From Bacillota bacterium (GTDB lineage Bacteria; Bacillota; Sulfobacillia; Sulfobacillales; Sulfobacillaceae), in assembly GCA_021797515.1 (NCBI GenBank), contig JAJZZP010000111.1, positions 1-58,755 on the forward strand: a stretch of DNA of 58,755 nt. Reading direction: 5' to 3'. Below, piece after piece: positions 35,805-44,880 of this stretch; positions within the stretch are counted from its first letter, which is position 1; every line of letters starts with the position of its first letter. Position numbers and translations under genes: made by a program. The notes under the pieces are model-generated. The model searched no databases, had not been told where the DNA came from, and saw only the letters and a list, made by a program, of their open reading frames with translations.

Positions 35805-36035
35805 ATGACGCTAGATCAAGTGCCTCGGGGAATTCGGGTAAGGATCATCGGCATTGCCAATATTGAACGGAAGTTAGAAGCTACCAGGCTAGGGTTGGGC
35901 CCGGGGGCATGGGTACTGGTGACTCGAATTGTTCCTAAGGGGCCAATCATCGTTCGCACTGAGGCAGGGCAAATTGCTTTAGGTCGGCAATTGGCGCGGG
36001 ATATCACGGTATCTGCTGTTTCTGTAGAACAATAG
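35805..36035 (+). CDS. feoA: ferrous iron transport protein FeoA
   Basis: The 76-aa cytosolic SH3-like protein matches FeoA: VRIIGIANIERKLEATRLGL then a GAWVLVTRIVPKGPIIVRT barrel and IALGRQLARDITV. FeoA assists FeoB in ferrous iron uptake. The ATG immediately follows the tatC stop with no gap. The partner feoB is 3.6 kb downstream, separated by an Fe-S oxidoreductase and an opposing MFS gene, which is unusual because feoA and feoB are normally adjacent. Confidence 0.9.
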   Translation: MTLDQVPRGIRVRIIGIANIERKLEATRLGLGPGAWVLVTRIVPKGPIIVRTEAGQIALGRQLARDITVSAVSVEQ

Positions 36036-36106
36036 TTGCACTTGTCAAGTAAATGGCGAGTTGCTATACTGGCGACGAGTATGTGGCGATAGAGGAGGAT
36101 TCGGCA

Positions 36107-38110
36107 GTGACAGTTAATCATCTGCTATTTATTGTTATCTTAGTATTTGCAGTCTTGTGGTTTGGCCTCCTGGTCGAGGAAAAATTGCGATATGTCGGAG
36201 TGGGACAGCCCCAAGATCGTAGCAATCATGCTGGTGCACGGTGGCGCGGGGTGCTCGTGTATGTGTTTGGTCAAAAACGTCTCTTCAAAGATCGCTATTC
36301 TGGGCCCATGCACTTTTTTATCTTCTGGGGATTTATCATCTTATCTATTGGTACCCTCACTTTTTTGATTAAGGGGGTATTTCCTGGCTTTGTCAGTTTT
36401 GGCGGACCTTTGGCCGTTGCTGTCAATACTCTGTCCGATATCATGGGGGTGCTGGTATTAATTGCACTGGCTATGGCTGCGTACAAGCGGTATGTCATGC
36501 GACCCAAGCGGCTGGTGCGCAACGTCGATGCCGCGCTGGTCCTCGCATTGATTGCCATCGTGGTGTTGTCCGACATGGCGATTGAGAGTTTTACCCTCGC
36601 GGTACATCCCCATGCTCCGTATGCTCTCATCGGGACTCCTTTAGGACAATGGTTGCGAACGTTTGGCCCTCAGGTGGATCGTGTTGGGCTTTTGATTTCC
36701 GATTGGATCAAGTTAGTGGCCTTGTTGGGTTTTTTGGTCTATCTTCCCTATTCTAAGCATTTTCACCTGGCTATTGCTCCTTTTAATATTTATCATCGTA
36801 ATTTAGACCCTTTAGGGCATTTGCCCGCATTGAACTTTGAGGATGATACCGTCGAGAGTTACGGGGTGGGGCAGGTGACCGATATGACCTGGGCGGACCT
36901 TCTCGACGCCTATGCATGTGTGCAGTGTGGCCGTTGCACCGCGGAGTGTCCAGCCAATGCCACGGGCAAGACACTGTCACCCAAAGAAATCATGGTGGAC
37001 TTGCGTCATCAGTTAGAGCGCGTAGGCCCAGTTCTGCTTAAGGATCCGAAGGTGCGGAATCGTGCGGAGCAGGAACTGCTCGAAATTCCCATGGCGGGTG
37101 GAATCACCGCCAGTGACGATCTTTGGGCTTGCACCACTTGTGGAGCTTGTGTCGAAGCATGTCCGGTGTTTAACGAACATGTGGTCAAGATTGTAGGAAT
37201 GCGGCGGCATTTAGTCCTAACTCAAGGCGAAATCCCGCAGGCTGCGCAAAATCATTTTAAGAACGTAGAAAACACTGGAAATCCTTGGGGTCTGGGGCTC
37301 GACGCGCGACAAAAATTTGCCACGGATATGGGGATTAAAGACGTTTCCCGGGGGGATCATCCTGAGGTTTTGTACTGGATGGGGTGTGCGGCCACTTATG
37401 ATGATCGGGCGCGAAAAGTAGCGGAATCTACGGTTCGCTTGATAAAAGAAGCCGGCATCGATGTGGGTGTGTTAGGGGCATTAGAAAAATGCACCGGCGA
37501 CTCGGCGCGGCGCATGGGCAACGAATACCTGTTTCAAAACTTGGCTCAAGAAAATGTGGAGACCTTGAATCAGGCTGCGGTTAACACCATCGTGGTGACG
37601 TGCCCCCATTGTTTCAACACCCTGAAAAATGAATATGGAGATTTTGGCGGAGCCTATGAGGTGGTGCACCACGCAGAATTTTTATTGCGGTTGGTCCAAT
37701 CCGGACAATTGAAACCAAATAAGGAAAATCCAGTGACTCTAACGTATCACGACTCCTGCTATTTAGGACGTTACAACGATATTTTTGACGCTCCCCGCGA
37801 GGTTTTGCAGGCAGTACCGGGCATTCACCTGGTTGAAATGGAGAAATCGCGGGAAAAAAGTTTCTGTTGTGGCGCCGGAGGCGGCCGGATGTGGATGGAA
37901 GAGACAGTTGGCCAACGGATTAATCAAAACCGAACCCAACAAGCTCTGGCAACAGGGGCTACCACGGTCGCTACTGCCTGTCCGTTTTGTTTGACGATGA
38001 TGCGGGATGGAGTGCAGTCGTTGGGAGAAGACGAGCATATTGTGGTGAAAGATTTTGCGGAAATTCTCGCGGATTCTGTTCTGCCGATGGTCAGCGCTCA
38101 GCAATCCTAA
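36107..38110 (+). CDS. fadF: membrane Fe-S oxidoreductase, FadF / heterodisulfide-reductase-related
   Basis: The 667-aa protein has an N-terminal membrane domain of about five segments, resembling the heme-binding gamma subunit of nitrate reductase. Two 4Fe-4S motifs follow (CVQCGRCTAECP at about 271-282, CTTCGACVEACP at about 342-353). Two CCG domains then carry CPHCFNTLKNE, HDSCYLGR, CCGAGGGR and ACPFC. This is the FadF (YwjF) architecture, thought to pass electrons from ETF and acyl-CoA dehydrogenases to quinone. The GTG at 36107 has AGGAGGA seven bases upstream. EtfBA lie later in the same window. Confidence 0.88.
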   Translation: MTVNHLLFIVILVFAVLWFGLLVEEKLRYVGVGQPQDRSNHAGARWRGVLVYVFGQKRLFKDRYSGPMHFFIFWGFIILSIGTLTFLIKGVFPGFVSFGGPLAVAVNTLSDIMGVLVLIALAMAAYKRYVMRPKRLVRNVDAALVLALIAIVVLSDMAIESFTLAVHPHAPYALIGTPLGQWLRTFGPQVDRVGLLISDWIKLVALLGFLVYLPYSKHFHLAIAPFNIYHRNLDPLGHLPALNFEDDTVESYGVGQVTDMTWADLLDAYACVQCGRCTAECPANATGKTLSPKEIMVDLRHQLERVGPVLLKDPKVRNRAEQELLEIPMAGGITASDDLWACTTCGACVEACPVFNEHVVKIVGMRRHLVLTQGEIPQAAQNHFKNVENTGNPWGLGLDARQKFATDMGIKDVSRGDHPEVLYWMGCAATYDDRARKVAESTVRLIKEAGIDVGVLGALEKCTGDSARRMGNEYLFQNLAQENVETLNQAAVNTIVVTCPHCFNTLKNEYGDFGGAYEVVHHAEFLLRLVQSGQLKPNKENPVTLTYHDSCYLGRYNDIFDAPREVLQAVPGIHLVEMEKSREKSFCCGAGGGRMWMEETVGQRINQNRTQQALATGATTVATACPFCLTMMRDGVQSLGEDEHIVVKDFAEILADSVLPMVSAQQS

Positions 38111-38115
38111 GAATA

Positions 38116-38149
38116 ATGCCGGAGATCTTCAAGCGTCTCCGGCATTTTT
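38116..38149 (+). terminator. rho-independent terminator after fadF
   Basis: ATGCCGGAGA (38116-38125) pairs with TCTCCGGCAT (38136-38145) and is followed by four T. It separates fadF from the convergent MFS gene. Confidence 0.85.
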
Positions 38150-38164
38150 GCGCCCCGGGGGATG

Positions 38165-39430
38165 TTAGCGGCCAATGGCTCTCCACCATAAACCGCGCAT
38201 ATCAGCCAGAGAGCCTGGACCCATAGCGGCTGCCATAAACAGGGAGGCGCCGACCAGTCGCCAGCATGATGATAGGACCATGGTACCGTTCATATGGAGC
38301 CATCCTAGGCACCATATTCCGAATTCGGGTGCCATAAAAGCTATGGCACCCAACACGACGTTATATGCGGCAATATAGTGGGGGCGGTGGATTTTGGGGA
38401 TTTGTTTTAGTAGTTGGGTGAACAACAATAGGTTAATTCCGCTCAAAAATATGCCGCTTTCCAAGCTAATGATGGTGAGGTACCAAAGATTGGTGCTTAA
38501 GACTGTTAACCAGGGAACGGTCGCAACGCCAGCGGATGCAAATGCCAGCGTACTCATGCCGCCCTTTTTGTCAGACAAGCGTCCCCACCAGCGGAAAGTG
38601 ATAATTTGGCCGAGTTGAGATGCCACGGTAAAGAGTCCTAGCCAGAGCCCTGTAGCGCCAGCTTCTTTGATTTGAAAGATGTTAAACAATGGCCAAGACA
38701 ACTGCCATCCGAAATTGAAAAATGCGGCAATTAGTGTGTATCGCACAAACTGACTGTTATGAAGGATCGTGGCCCAGCGAATCGGCCCCCATGGGAGGGT
38801 GGGACCGGACTTAATCTGTGGCTCCCGATGCCGCGCTAGATAGAACACCTCAACGGCACCAAATCCAGCGGCCGCCATAAAGAACGTTTGATACGGCCAA
38901 ATGCATCGAGGATTAAAGAGTTGAAGAATACCCCCGGTAATTGCGGTGGCCACTAAGCCGATAACCGTGACCACCAAATTACGTTGGCTGAAAAAACTTG
39001 ATCGCAGACTCTGAGGTATTAACTGGGCTATTAAAGCTTGCCATCCCAAGTTTCCCAGACTTTGCGGGAAACTACCCAAGGCTACCGTATCTAACGTCAG
39101 TGAGGATGCCCACCTGAGACCCACCCAGGGAATGATGCCGAGGACCAAATAGGAGACGCGCGTGACGAGAATCATGGCAAAGGTAAATGGCTTGAACCGT
39201 GACAGCCGGGGGATGACAAATACCCCGACGATGCTAGCCACCATGCTAACGACGGCGGGCAACGAGTTCAACAACGCAATTTGCTGATTGGAAGCATGCA
39301 GCGCATCCAATAGATACAGAGGGACAAATGTCCCAATGATACCCATCGAAACCATCGAAAATCCACCATTTAAGATGGAGACTCGAATATTATGCCGAAG
39401 ATTTCCCCGCGTTTGATGTTCGATGGACAC
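38165..39430 (-). CDS. MFS family membrane protein
   Basis: This 421-aa integral membrane protein has about 11-12 segments and an MFS layout: N-terminal half ending near residue 200, a short basic loop (LARHREPQIKSG), and a second half with WWGRLSDKKGG, the usual loop motif. The substrate is unknown. The GTG at 39430 has AGAAGG upstream at a long distance. It is opposite in direction to its neighbours and splits fadF from feoB. A role in iron or exporter function is only suggested by position. Confidence 0.8.
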   Translation of the reverse strand: MSIEHQTRGNLRHNIRVSILNGGFSMVSMGIIGTFVPLYLLDALHASNQQIALLNSLPAVVSMVASIVGVFVIPRLSRFKPFTFAMILVTRVSYLVLGIIPWVGLRWASSLTLDTVALGSFPQSLGNLGWQALIAQLIPQSLRSSFFSQRNLVVTVIGLVATAITGGILQLFNPRCIWPYQTFFMAAAGFGAVEVFYLARHREPQIKSGPTLPWGPIRWATILHNSQFVRYTLIAAFFNFGWQLSWPLFNIFQIKEAGATGLWLGLFTVASQLGQIITFRWWGRLSDKKGGMSTLAFASAGVATVPWLTVLSTNLWYLTIISLESGIFLSGINLLLFTQLLKQIPKIHRPHYIAAYNVVLGAIAFMAPEFGIWCLGWLHMNGTMVLSSCWRLVGASLFMAAAMGPGSLADMRGLWWRAIGR

Positions 39431-39607
39431 CTGACAACTGGCCTTCTCTCAACCCAAATCCCTGCATAGATGCAATTATAGGTGCTGGGACGACTTCATG
39501 CCACGGGGAAGAATAGTAAAACGGCAGTTTTGATAAAATTCTTCTTTACCTATTGTGAGGTCTGACAATGAGCCCCAGCTGACGCGGTCTTAGGTGCTGT
39601 TCCCACG

Positions 39608-39636
39608 TTAACTTATCCCGTTAGTAAGGATATTTA
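39608..39636 (+). promoter_or_regulatory. candidate sigma-A promoter of feoB
   Basis: TTAACT (39608-39613), a 17-bp spacer and TATTTA (39631-39636) lie about 50 bp before feoB, which shows that feoB has its own promoter apart from feoA. No clear Fur box was recognised. Confidence 0.45.
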
Positions 39637-39687
39637 AGGTCTTGAATCACCTTCTCGGGCATATTGTACCGAGGGAGGAGGACAGGC

Positions 39688-41484
39688 ATGGCGTCGCGCT
39701 TAATTGTCTTAGCAGGCAATCCGAATGTTGGGAAATCTCGCTTATTTTCACGATTAACGGGTCATTACACCGAAATATCGAATTTTCCTGGAACCACGGT
39801 CGAGGTACAAAGCGCGCCATTTATGGATGGACAGTTAGTGGATAGCCCTGGAGTGTATGGGCTTGGACGATTTTCTCAAGACGAATCGGTTGCCTTGGAT
39901 GCCATTTTAAAAGCGGATGTTGTCATCAACGTGGTGGATGCCACTCATTTGCCCCGCGACCTGTTTTTGACGCTTCAACTCGTGGATTTGGGCAAACCGC
40001 TTTGTCTGGTGCTCAATATGATGGATGCACTGGATGGCATGGGTGCTAAAATCGATGTTCAGGAGTTGGCTCGTCAGCTAAAGATACCGGTAGTGCCAAT
40101 CTCAGCCAAAACGGGGCAGAATATTGATGCAGTTCGCAACGTGCTGCGCGCGGCTATTGCTGTGCCTGACTTGCGCGACGAGTGGGGATCCGTGCCTGGC
40201 GTTGTCGACCGGACAGACGCTTTGCTGTTTTTTGAAGAAGATCCGGATGTGATGAAACGGATCGGCAGCACGCCGCCCGCCGGATCCCGTGAGCGTGTTT
40301 ATTTAGAGCGGCGTGCTACTGCAGATCGCCTGGGGCGTACCGTGTGGAGGCCTCCCACATCCGACAACCGCTGGCAGCAAAAGCTAGATGACATCGTTCT
40401 CCATCCTCTCATGGGATTCGTGGTCGTGGGGTTGCTGTTAATCCTGTTGTATTACGGGATGGGAGTGGTGGTGGCTGGGGTGGTGGTCAGTGCCGGAGAG
40501 TCTTTCCTGAAGTCGGCAGTGGTTCAGCCATTAGGAGCTATCAGCGCACCGTGGTTGGGTTCTTCCACTTTGGGCTATCGCCTGTTGTTCGGACAATATG
40601 GAATGATTCGTTCCGGGTTGGTCGCAGTGGCGGGGCTTCTGCTGCCTTTGGTGACAGCGTTTAATATGATGCTGGCATTATTGGAAAGTACCGGATATTT
40701 GCCCCGTCTAGCGGTATTATTGGACCGCTTTTTTATAAATTTGGGACTTAATGGCCGTGCAGTGATTCCGGTAGTATTGGGCTTTGGCTGTGTGACTATG
40801 GCCACCCTCAGCACACGCGTCTTGGCTACACCGCGGGAACGTTCAATTGTGACGACACTTTTAGCCTGGACCATACCGTGTTCAGCTCAAATGGGGGTTG
40901 TGGTGGGATTGATGAGTGGTTTGGGTCCCCTATATGCCGTCTCCTATGCTGCCATCATTTTAGGATTGTTTGTGGCGGTTGGCACCATCATGGACTGGAC
41001 TCTGCCGGGAGAGGCGACCCCACTGTTTTTGGACATGCCAGCTTGGTCTTGGCCATCTATATCCGACATTTTTGTCAAGACCGAAGGGCAGGTCCGGGAA
41101 TTTTTGCGGGAAGCTACGCCACTGTTTTTACTAGGCACTGGATTGATTGAATTAGCCCACATAGTTGGAATGCTGGAACGCGTCACTCATGCATTGACGC
41201 CAGTGTTTCAAAACTGGTTGGGACTACCGCGTCAAGCTACGGCAGCGTTTGTGTTGGGATTTATTCGACGTGATTTTGGAGTGGCTGAGTTTTTTCAATT
41301 TCACTTAACCCCTCATCAAATTCTTACGGGTTCGGTTACCCTAACCTTGTTTGTGCCGTGCATAGCGTCTACGCTAGTGATTTTGAAGGAACGTGGAATG
41401 CTGGCAGGCACGGTTATTTGGGGTGGATCGATAGCGATTGCCCTGCTCTGCGGGATTGGCGTCGCACATTTGTGGCCCATTTGA
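39688..41484 (+). CDS. feoB: ferrous iron transport protein FeoB
   Basis: This 598-aa protein has an N-terminal G domain with GNPNVGKS at 10-17, the switch Thr in NFPGTT, DSPG and NMMD. A helical linker follows and then a membrane domain with two Gate motifs (for example LLALLESTGYLPRLA and CAQMG near the middle). FeoB imports ferrous iron, suited to an acidic, Fe(II)-rich habitat. It is shorter than the E. coli protein, as in many Firmicutes. GGGAGGAGG precedes the ATG. A small zinc-ribbon gene follows 54 bp later. Confidence 0.93.
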   Translation: MASRLIVLAGNPNVGKSRLFSRLTGHYTEISNFPGTTVEVQSAPFMDGQLVDSPGVYGLGRFSQDESVALDAILKADVVINVVDATHLPRDLFLTLQLVDLGKPLCLVLNMMDALDGMGAKIDVQELARQLKIPVVPISAKTGQNIDAVRNVLRAAIAVPDLRDEWGSVPGVVDRTDALLFFEEDPDVMKRIGSTPPAGSRERVYLERRATADRLGRTVWRPPTSDNRWQQKLDDIVLHPLMGFVVVGLLLILLYYGMGVVVAGVVVSAGESFLKSAVVQPLGAISAPWLGSSTLGYRLLFGQYGMIRSGLVAVAGLLLPLVTAFNMMLALLESTGYLPRLAVLLDRFFINLGLNGRAVIPVVLGFGCVTMATLSTRVLATPRERSIVTTLLAWTIPCSAQMGVVVGLMSGLGPLYAVSYAAIILGLFVAVGTIMDWTLPGEATPLFLDMPAWSWPSISDIFVKTEGQVREFLREATPLFLLGTGLIELAHIVGMLERVTHALTPVFQNWLGLPRQATAAFVLGFIRRDFGVAEFFQFHLTPHQILTGSVTLTLFVPCIASTLVILKERGMLAGTVIWGGSIAIALLCGIGVAHLWPI

Positions 41485-41538
41485 TAAGGGTACGCATAAC
41501 ATATAGGGAATGTCGATAAACCTTGGGGAGTCGGGACG

Positions 41539-41709
41539 ATGGATCTGGAGCCGCGTTGCCCGCGCTGCAATTTAGTGGTGCGTATTCCTTTAGGGAAATG
41601 CCCACGCTGTCAGGAACCGTTGCCTCTCACCTTATGGTATCATTGCCGCCATTGCCGTTGGGAGACGTCATGCCGCCCTGATGCGTTATTGTTCCAGCCT
41701 AACCGCTAG
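41539..41709 (+). CDS. small zinc-ribbon protein of 56 aa
   Basis: The frame encodes a protein with paired cysteines CPRC, CPRC and CRHC plus a single Cys (SCRPD), enough for one or two treble-clef zinc sites. GGGGAG lies eight bases before the ATG. It sits between feoB and a DUF881 gene with short gaps and is probably co-transcribed. I do not recognise a named family. In some Firmicutes small Cys-rich proteins (FeoC-like) accompany feoB, but this one lacks the winged-helix part, so that link is weak. Confidence 0.6.
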   Translation: MDLEPRCPRCNLVVRIPLGKCPRCQEPLPLTLWYHCRHCRWETSCRPDALLFQPNR

Positions 41710-41736
41710 AGTATAATTTGGCCGAGGTGGTCATGG

Positions 41737-42408
41737 GTGCGGTGGCAATCGGGGCGAGTGGCAGTGGCGTTCGCAGCGCTGGTTCTAGGGGTTATGATTG
41801 CTCTGCAATTCCGGTTGCAACGAATTGTGCCGCCTTCGACAGCCACCGATCAATTGCTGACCCTATTGAAGAGCTCTGATCAAAAGAAGGCGCAATTGGT
41901 TGCCGAAGTAGCACATCTCAATATGTTGCTAGATCAAAAACTTACCCAAGTGGCTGCTGCCCGTCGTTTATCGGTCCAATTGATTCAAGATGAAATGCTG
42001 GCCGGCACCATCCCCGTAAAAGGCCCCGGGATAACCGTGGTGTGGGGGAATGGACAGGCACCCAGTGGATATCAACTGACCGATATCGATTTGCTGTTAA
42101 TGGTTAACGAGTTAAGGGCAGCGGGCGCTGAAGCCATTGCCATAAACGGGCAACGGATTACCGCTCAAACCGAAATTCGCTCAGCGGCCAACTATATATT
42201 GATTAATGGTAGTCAGCAGGGAGCGCCTTTTACTATCCAAGCTATTGGTAACCCCGCCACCCTAAGCGGCGCTTTAACATTGCCAGGAGGGTTGTTTGAC
42301 CAGTCCCAGCAAGAAGGGCGCTCCATGAGTATTTCACCGATAAAGGTGGAACTTGTTCCTGCAGGGCCTCCGTTATTGGTAAATTACACCCATCCCGCAA
42401 CACCGTAG
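41737..42408 (+). CDS. DUF881 family membrane-anchored protein
   Basis: The 223-aa protein has one N-terminal membrane segment (VAVAFAALVLGVMIALQF), then a coiled coil (about 40-80), then a DUF881 domain. That domain shows GTIPVKGPGITVVWGNG, LLLMVNELRAAGAEAIAING and the C-terminal ISPIKVELV. Relatives in Bacillus (YlxW, YlxX) occur near cell-division genes; their role is not settled. The GTG at 41737 has GAGGTGG upstream. It follows the small zinc-ribbon gene and ends 260 bp before the TCA operon. Confidence 0.82.
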   Translation: MRWQSGRVAVAFAALVLGVMIALQFRLQRIVPPSTATDQLLTLLKSSDQKKAQLVAEVAHLNMLLDQKLTQVAAARRLSVQLIQDEMLAGTIPVKGPGITVVWGNGQAPSGYQLTDIDLLLMVNELRAAGAEAIAINGQRITAQTEIRSAANYILINGSQQGAPFTIQAIGNPATLSGALTLPGGLFDQSQQEGRSMSISPIKVELVPAGPPLLVNYTHPATP

Positions 42409-42669
42409 TCGTTCTAGTTGGAATATTAACGGTATTCGATCTAGGCGGGTAAATGGGCTATCAGGAAGTTGTTGTGTCATGATATAGGCAGGTCGAGGTA
42501 TTAGCCGGGGATAGCCAGGGAAAGACCAGTATAGAGTCGACATCTGTCCGCTACAACATGTTGGTTTGGCTGTAAAGACATAGAAGATGATCTCTTCCTG
42601 GTGACACCCTTGAACACCTGGTGATTTTGTAGACAGGGATCTCAACAACAGAAGGGAAGAGGGAGGACT

Positions 42670-43890
42670 ATGGCTTTCGCAGGCGAGACCATCACATATC
42701 GGAACGGGAAAATTTCAGTGCCCGATCATCCTATTATTCCATTTATTGAGGGGGATGGCATTGGTCCGGATATTTGGCGTGCCACACAAAGGGTGGTGGA
42801 TGCCGCTGCCCAAAAGGCCTATCAGGGGCAGCGCGGCATTGTTTGGAAGGAAGTCTTGGCAGGGGAAAAGGCTTACCACGAAACCCAATCTTGGCTGCCG
42901 CAGGAGACTTTGGAGGCTTTCACCCAGTACAAAGTGGGTATCAAAGGACCTTTGACGACTCCGGTAGGAGGGGGAATTCGCAGCCTGAATGTAACCATCC
43001 GCCAAGAACTAGACCTTTATGCTTGTGTGCGGCCGGTACGATATATTTCTGGGGTGCCATCCCCGATGCGGGAACCGCAAAAGGTCGACATGGTAATTTT
43101 TCGGGAAAATACGGAAGACGTTTATGCTGGTATTGAGTGGCCATCAGGGTCCGATGAGGCGGTAAAACTCATTGAATTTATTAACCACAATACCAATAAA
43201 CATATTGATCTTTCCGCTGGAATCGGCATTAAGCCAATGACCAAGGCTGGGAGCGAACGTTTAATCCGGCGTGCCATTCAATACGCGGTGGACAACCATC
43301 GGCGTTCGGTTACGTTGATGCATAAGGGCAACATCATGAAGTTTACCGAGGGAGCGTTTCGCGACTGGGGCTACGAACTAGCGGCCCGTGAATTTCACGA
43401 CCAAGTAGTCTCGGAAAATGAAGTGTATCAGAACTATGGAGGAAAGATGCCTCCAGGCAAAATTTTGCTCAAAGATCGGATTGCCGACATCACTTTTCAG
43501 CAGGTGCTGTTGCGTCCCGATGAGTACGACGTTATTGCAACGCCGAATTTGAACGGGGATTTCTTGTCCGATGCTCTGGCTGCCCAAGTTGGAGGAGTAG
43601 GCATGGCACCGGGCAACAACATGTCGGATGATGTAGCGGTATTTGAAGCCACACACGGTACCGCGCCTAAATATTCCAATTTGGACAAAGTCAACCCAGG
43701 GTCGCTGATCTTGTCGGCCATTATGATGCTGGAGCATCTAGGATGGCAAGAAGCCGCCGATGTGGCACGAAATTCCCTAGAAGCCACCATCGGTGACAAG
43801 ATTGTAACGTATGACTTAGCACGCTTAATGTCGGGAGCTACCGAAGTCAAGACTTCTCAATTTGCTACGGCGATGATTGAGCGGATGTAA
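42670..43890 (+). CDS. icd: isocitrate dehydrogenase (NADP+)
   Basis: This 406-aa enzyme oxidises isocitrate to 2-oxoglutarate and CO2. It shows [14 protein letters not shown], the substrate loop with the regulatory Ser ([20 protein letters not shown]), [14 protein letters not shown] and [33 protein letters not shown] carries the Lys-Tyr pair typical of NADP specificity. GGGAGGA precedes the ATG. It is the first gene of icd-mdh-malic-like-sucC-sucD. The upstream 260-bp gap should hold the promoter, but no good boxes were seen. Confidence 0.95.
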   Translation: MAFAGETITYRNGKISVPDHPIIPFIEGDGIGPDIWRATQRVVDAAAQKAYQGQRGIVWKEVLAGEKAYHETQSWLPQETLEAFTQYKVGIKGPLTTPVGGGIRSLNVTIRQELDLYACVRPVRYISGVPSPMREPQKVDMVIFRENTEDVYAGIEWPSGSDEAVKLIEFINHNTNKHIDLSAGIGIKPMTKAGSERLIRRAIQYAVDNHRRSVTLMHKGNIMKFTEGAFRDWGYELAAREFHDQVVSENEVYQNYGGKMPPGKILLKDRIADITFQQVLLRPDEYDVIATPNLNGDFLSDALAAQVGGVGMAPGNNMSDDVAVFEATHGTAPKYSNLDKVNPGSLILSAIMMLEHLGWQEAADVARNSLEATIGDKIVTYDLARLMSGATEVKTSQFATAMIERM

Positions 43891-43908
43891 AACGAAAGGA
43901 TGAAGACG

Positions 43909-44838
43909 ATGTTTACACGGCACAAGATTACGGTGATTGGAGCTGGGGCCACGGGAGCGACCACGGCTCACCTGTTAGCGTTGAAAGAATTGGGCGACAT
44001 TGTTCTAGTCGATGTGGCCGAAGGGATACCTCAGGGAAAAGCTTTGGACATGTGGGAATCCTGCCCCATTGAAGCGCTGTCTATCAAAGTGGTTGGCAGC
44101 AATGACTATGAACCCACTGCCAATTCGGATATTTTGGTGGTCACGGCGGGAATGCCTAGAAAACCTGGGATGAGCCGTGACGATTTGCTGAAGGTGAATG
44201 CCGATATTGTCTATCAAGTGGTGGAAAAGGCTGCAAAGCTGTCCCCAGACTCGGTCATCGTCGTGTTGACTAATCCCGCCGACGTGATGGCCTACGTGGC
44301 GCAAAAAGCTAGCGGGTTTCCCCACCACCGGGTGATTGGCCAAGCAGGGGTGCTGGATTCTGCACGATTCCGAACGTTTTTAGCTGATGCGCTTAATGTA
44401 TCTCCCAGAGATGTGACAGCATTTGTTATGGGCGGACACGGCGATGACATGGTGCCGTTAGTGCGTTACTCGTACGTTGGAGGCATTCCTGTGGAGAAAT
44501 TGTTGCCTAAAGAAACTCTGGATGCCATCGTGCAGCGGACACGCACCGGAGGCGGAGAAGTGTTGGGGTTAATGAAACAGTCCGCTTTTTATGCCCCCGG
44601 ATCCTCTTTGGCGGAAATGGTCAAGGCAGTGTTGAATGACGAGCGTCGGGTCATTCCGGCCATTTGTTATTTGAACGGCGAGTATGGAGAAACTGATATT
44701 TATGTCGGGGTACCCTCGATCCTAGGCGGTCGAGGCGTGGAAAAGGTGTTAGAGATTGACTTTTCGGGTGATGAGGCGGAACAATTCAAGAAGTCGGTTG
44801 CTTCGGTTCGCAAGCCCTTGTCCATATTGCAGTACTAA
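43909..44838 (+). CDS. mdh: malate dehydrogenase (LDH-like type)
   Basis: The 309-aa enzyme interconverts malate and oxaloacetate. The N-terminal NAD-binding motif is VIGAGATGATTAH. Substrate-binding arginines lie in GMPRKPGMSRDDLL, and TNPADVM follows. The R..G.AGVLDSARFR block precedes the catalytic His in MGGHGDDMVPL. This is the LDH-like MDH of Firmicutes. The ATG at 43909 has AAAGG nine bases upstream; an ATG at 43900 sits directly against that site. It follows icd by 18 bp. Confidence 0.94.
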   Translation: MFTRHKITVIGAGATGATTAHLLALKELGDIVLVDVAEGIPQGKALDMWESCPIEALSIKVVGSNDYEPTANSDILVVTAGMPRKPGMSRDDLLKVNADIVYQVVEKAAKLSPDSVIVVLTNPADVMAYVAQKASGFPHHRVIGQAGVLDSARFRTFLADALNVSPRDVTAFVMGGHGDDMVPLVRYSYVGGIPVEKLLPKETLDAIVQRTRTGGGEVLGLMKQSAFYAPGSSLAEMVKAVLNDERRVIPAICYLNGEYGETDIYVGVPSILGGRGVEKVLEIDFSGDEAEQFKKSVASVRKPLSILQY

Positions 44839-44880
44839 ACGGACGAACTGAAGTCGTTTTTCATGGGGAGGACAGAACCG

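Noticed and set aside
36107..38110. FadF as a selenoprotein, given selA nearby
   Set aside because: All expected cysteines of the CCG and 4Fe-4S motifs are encoded as Cys, and no in-frame TGA occurs.
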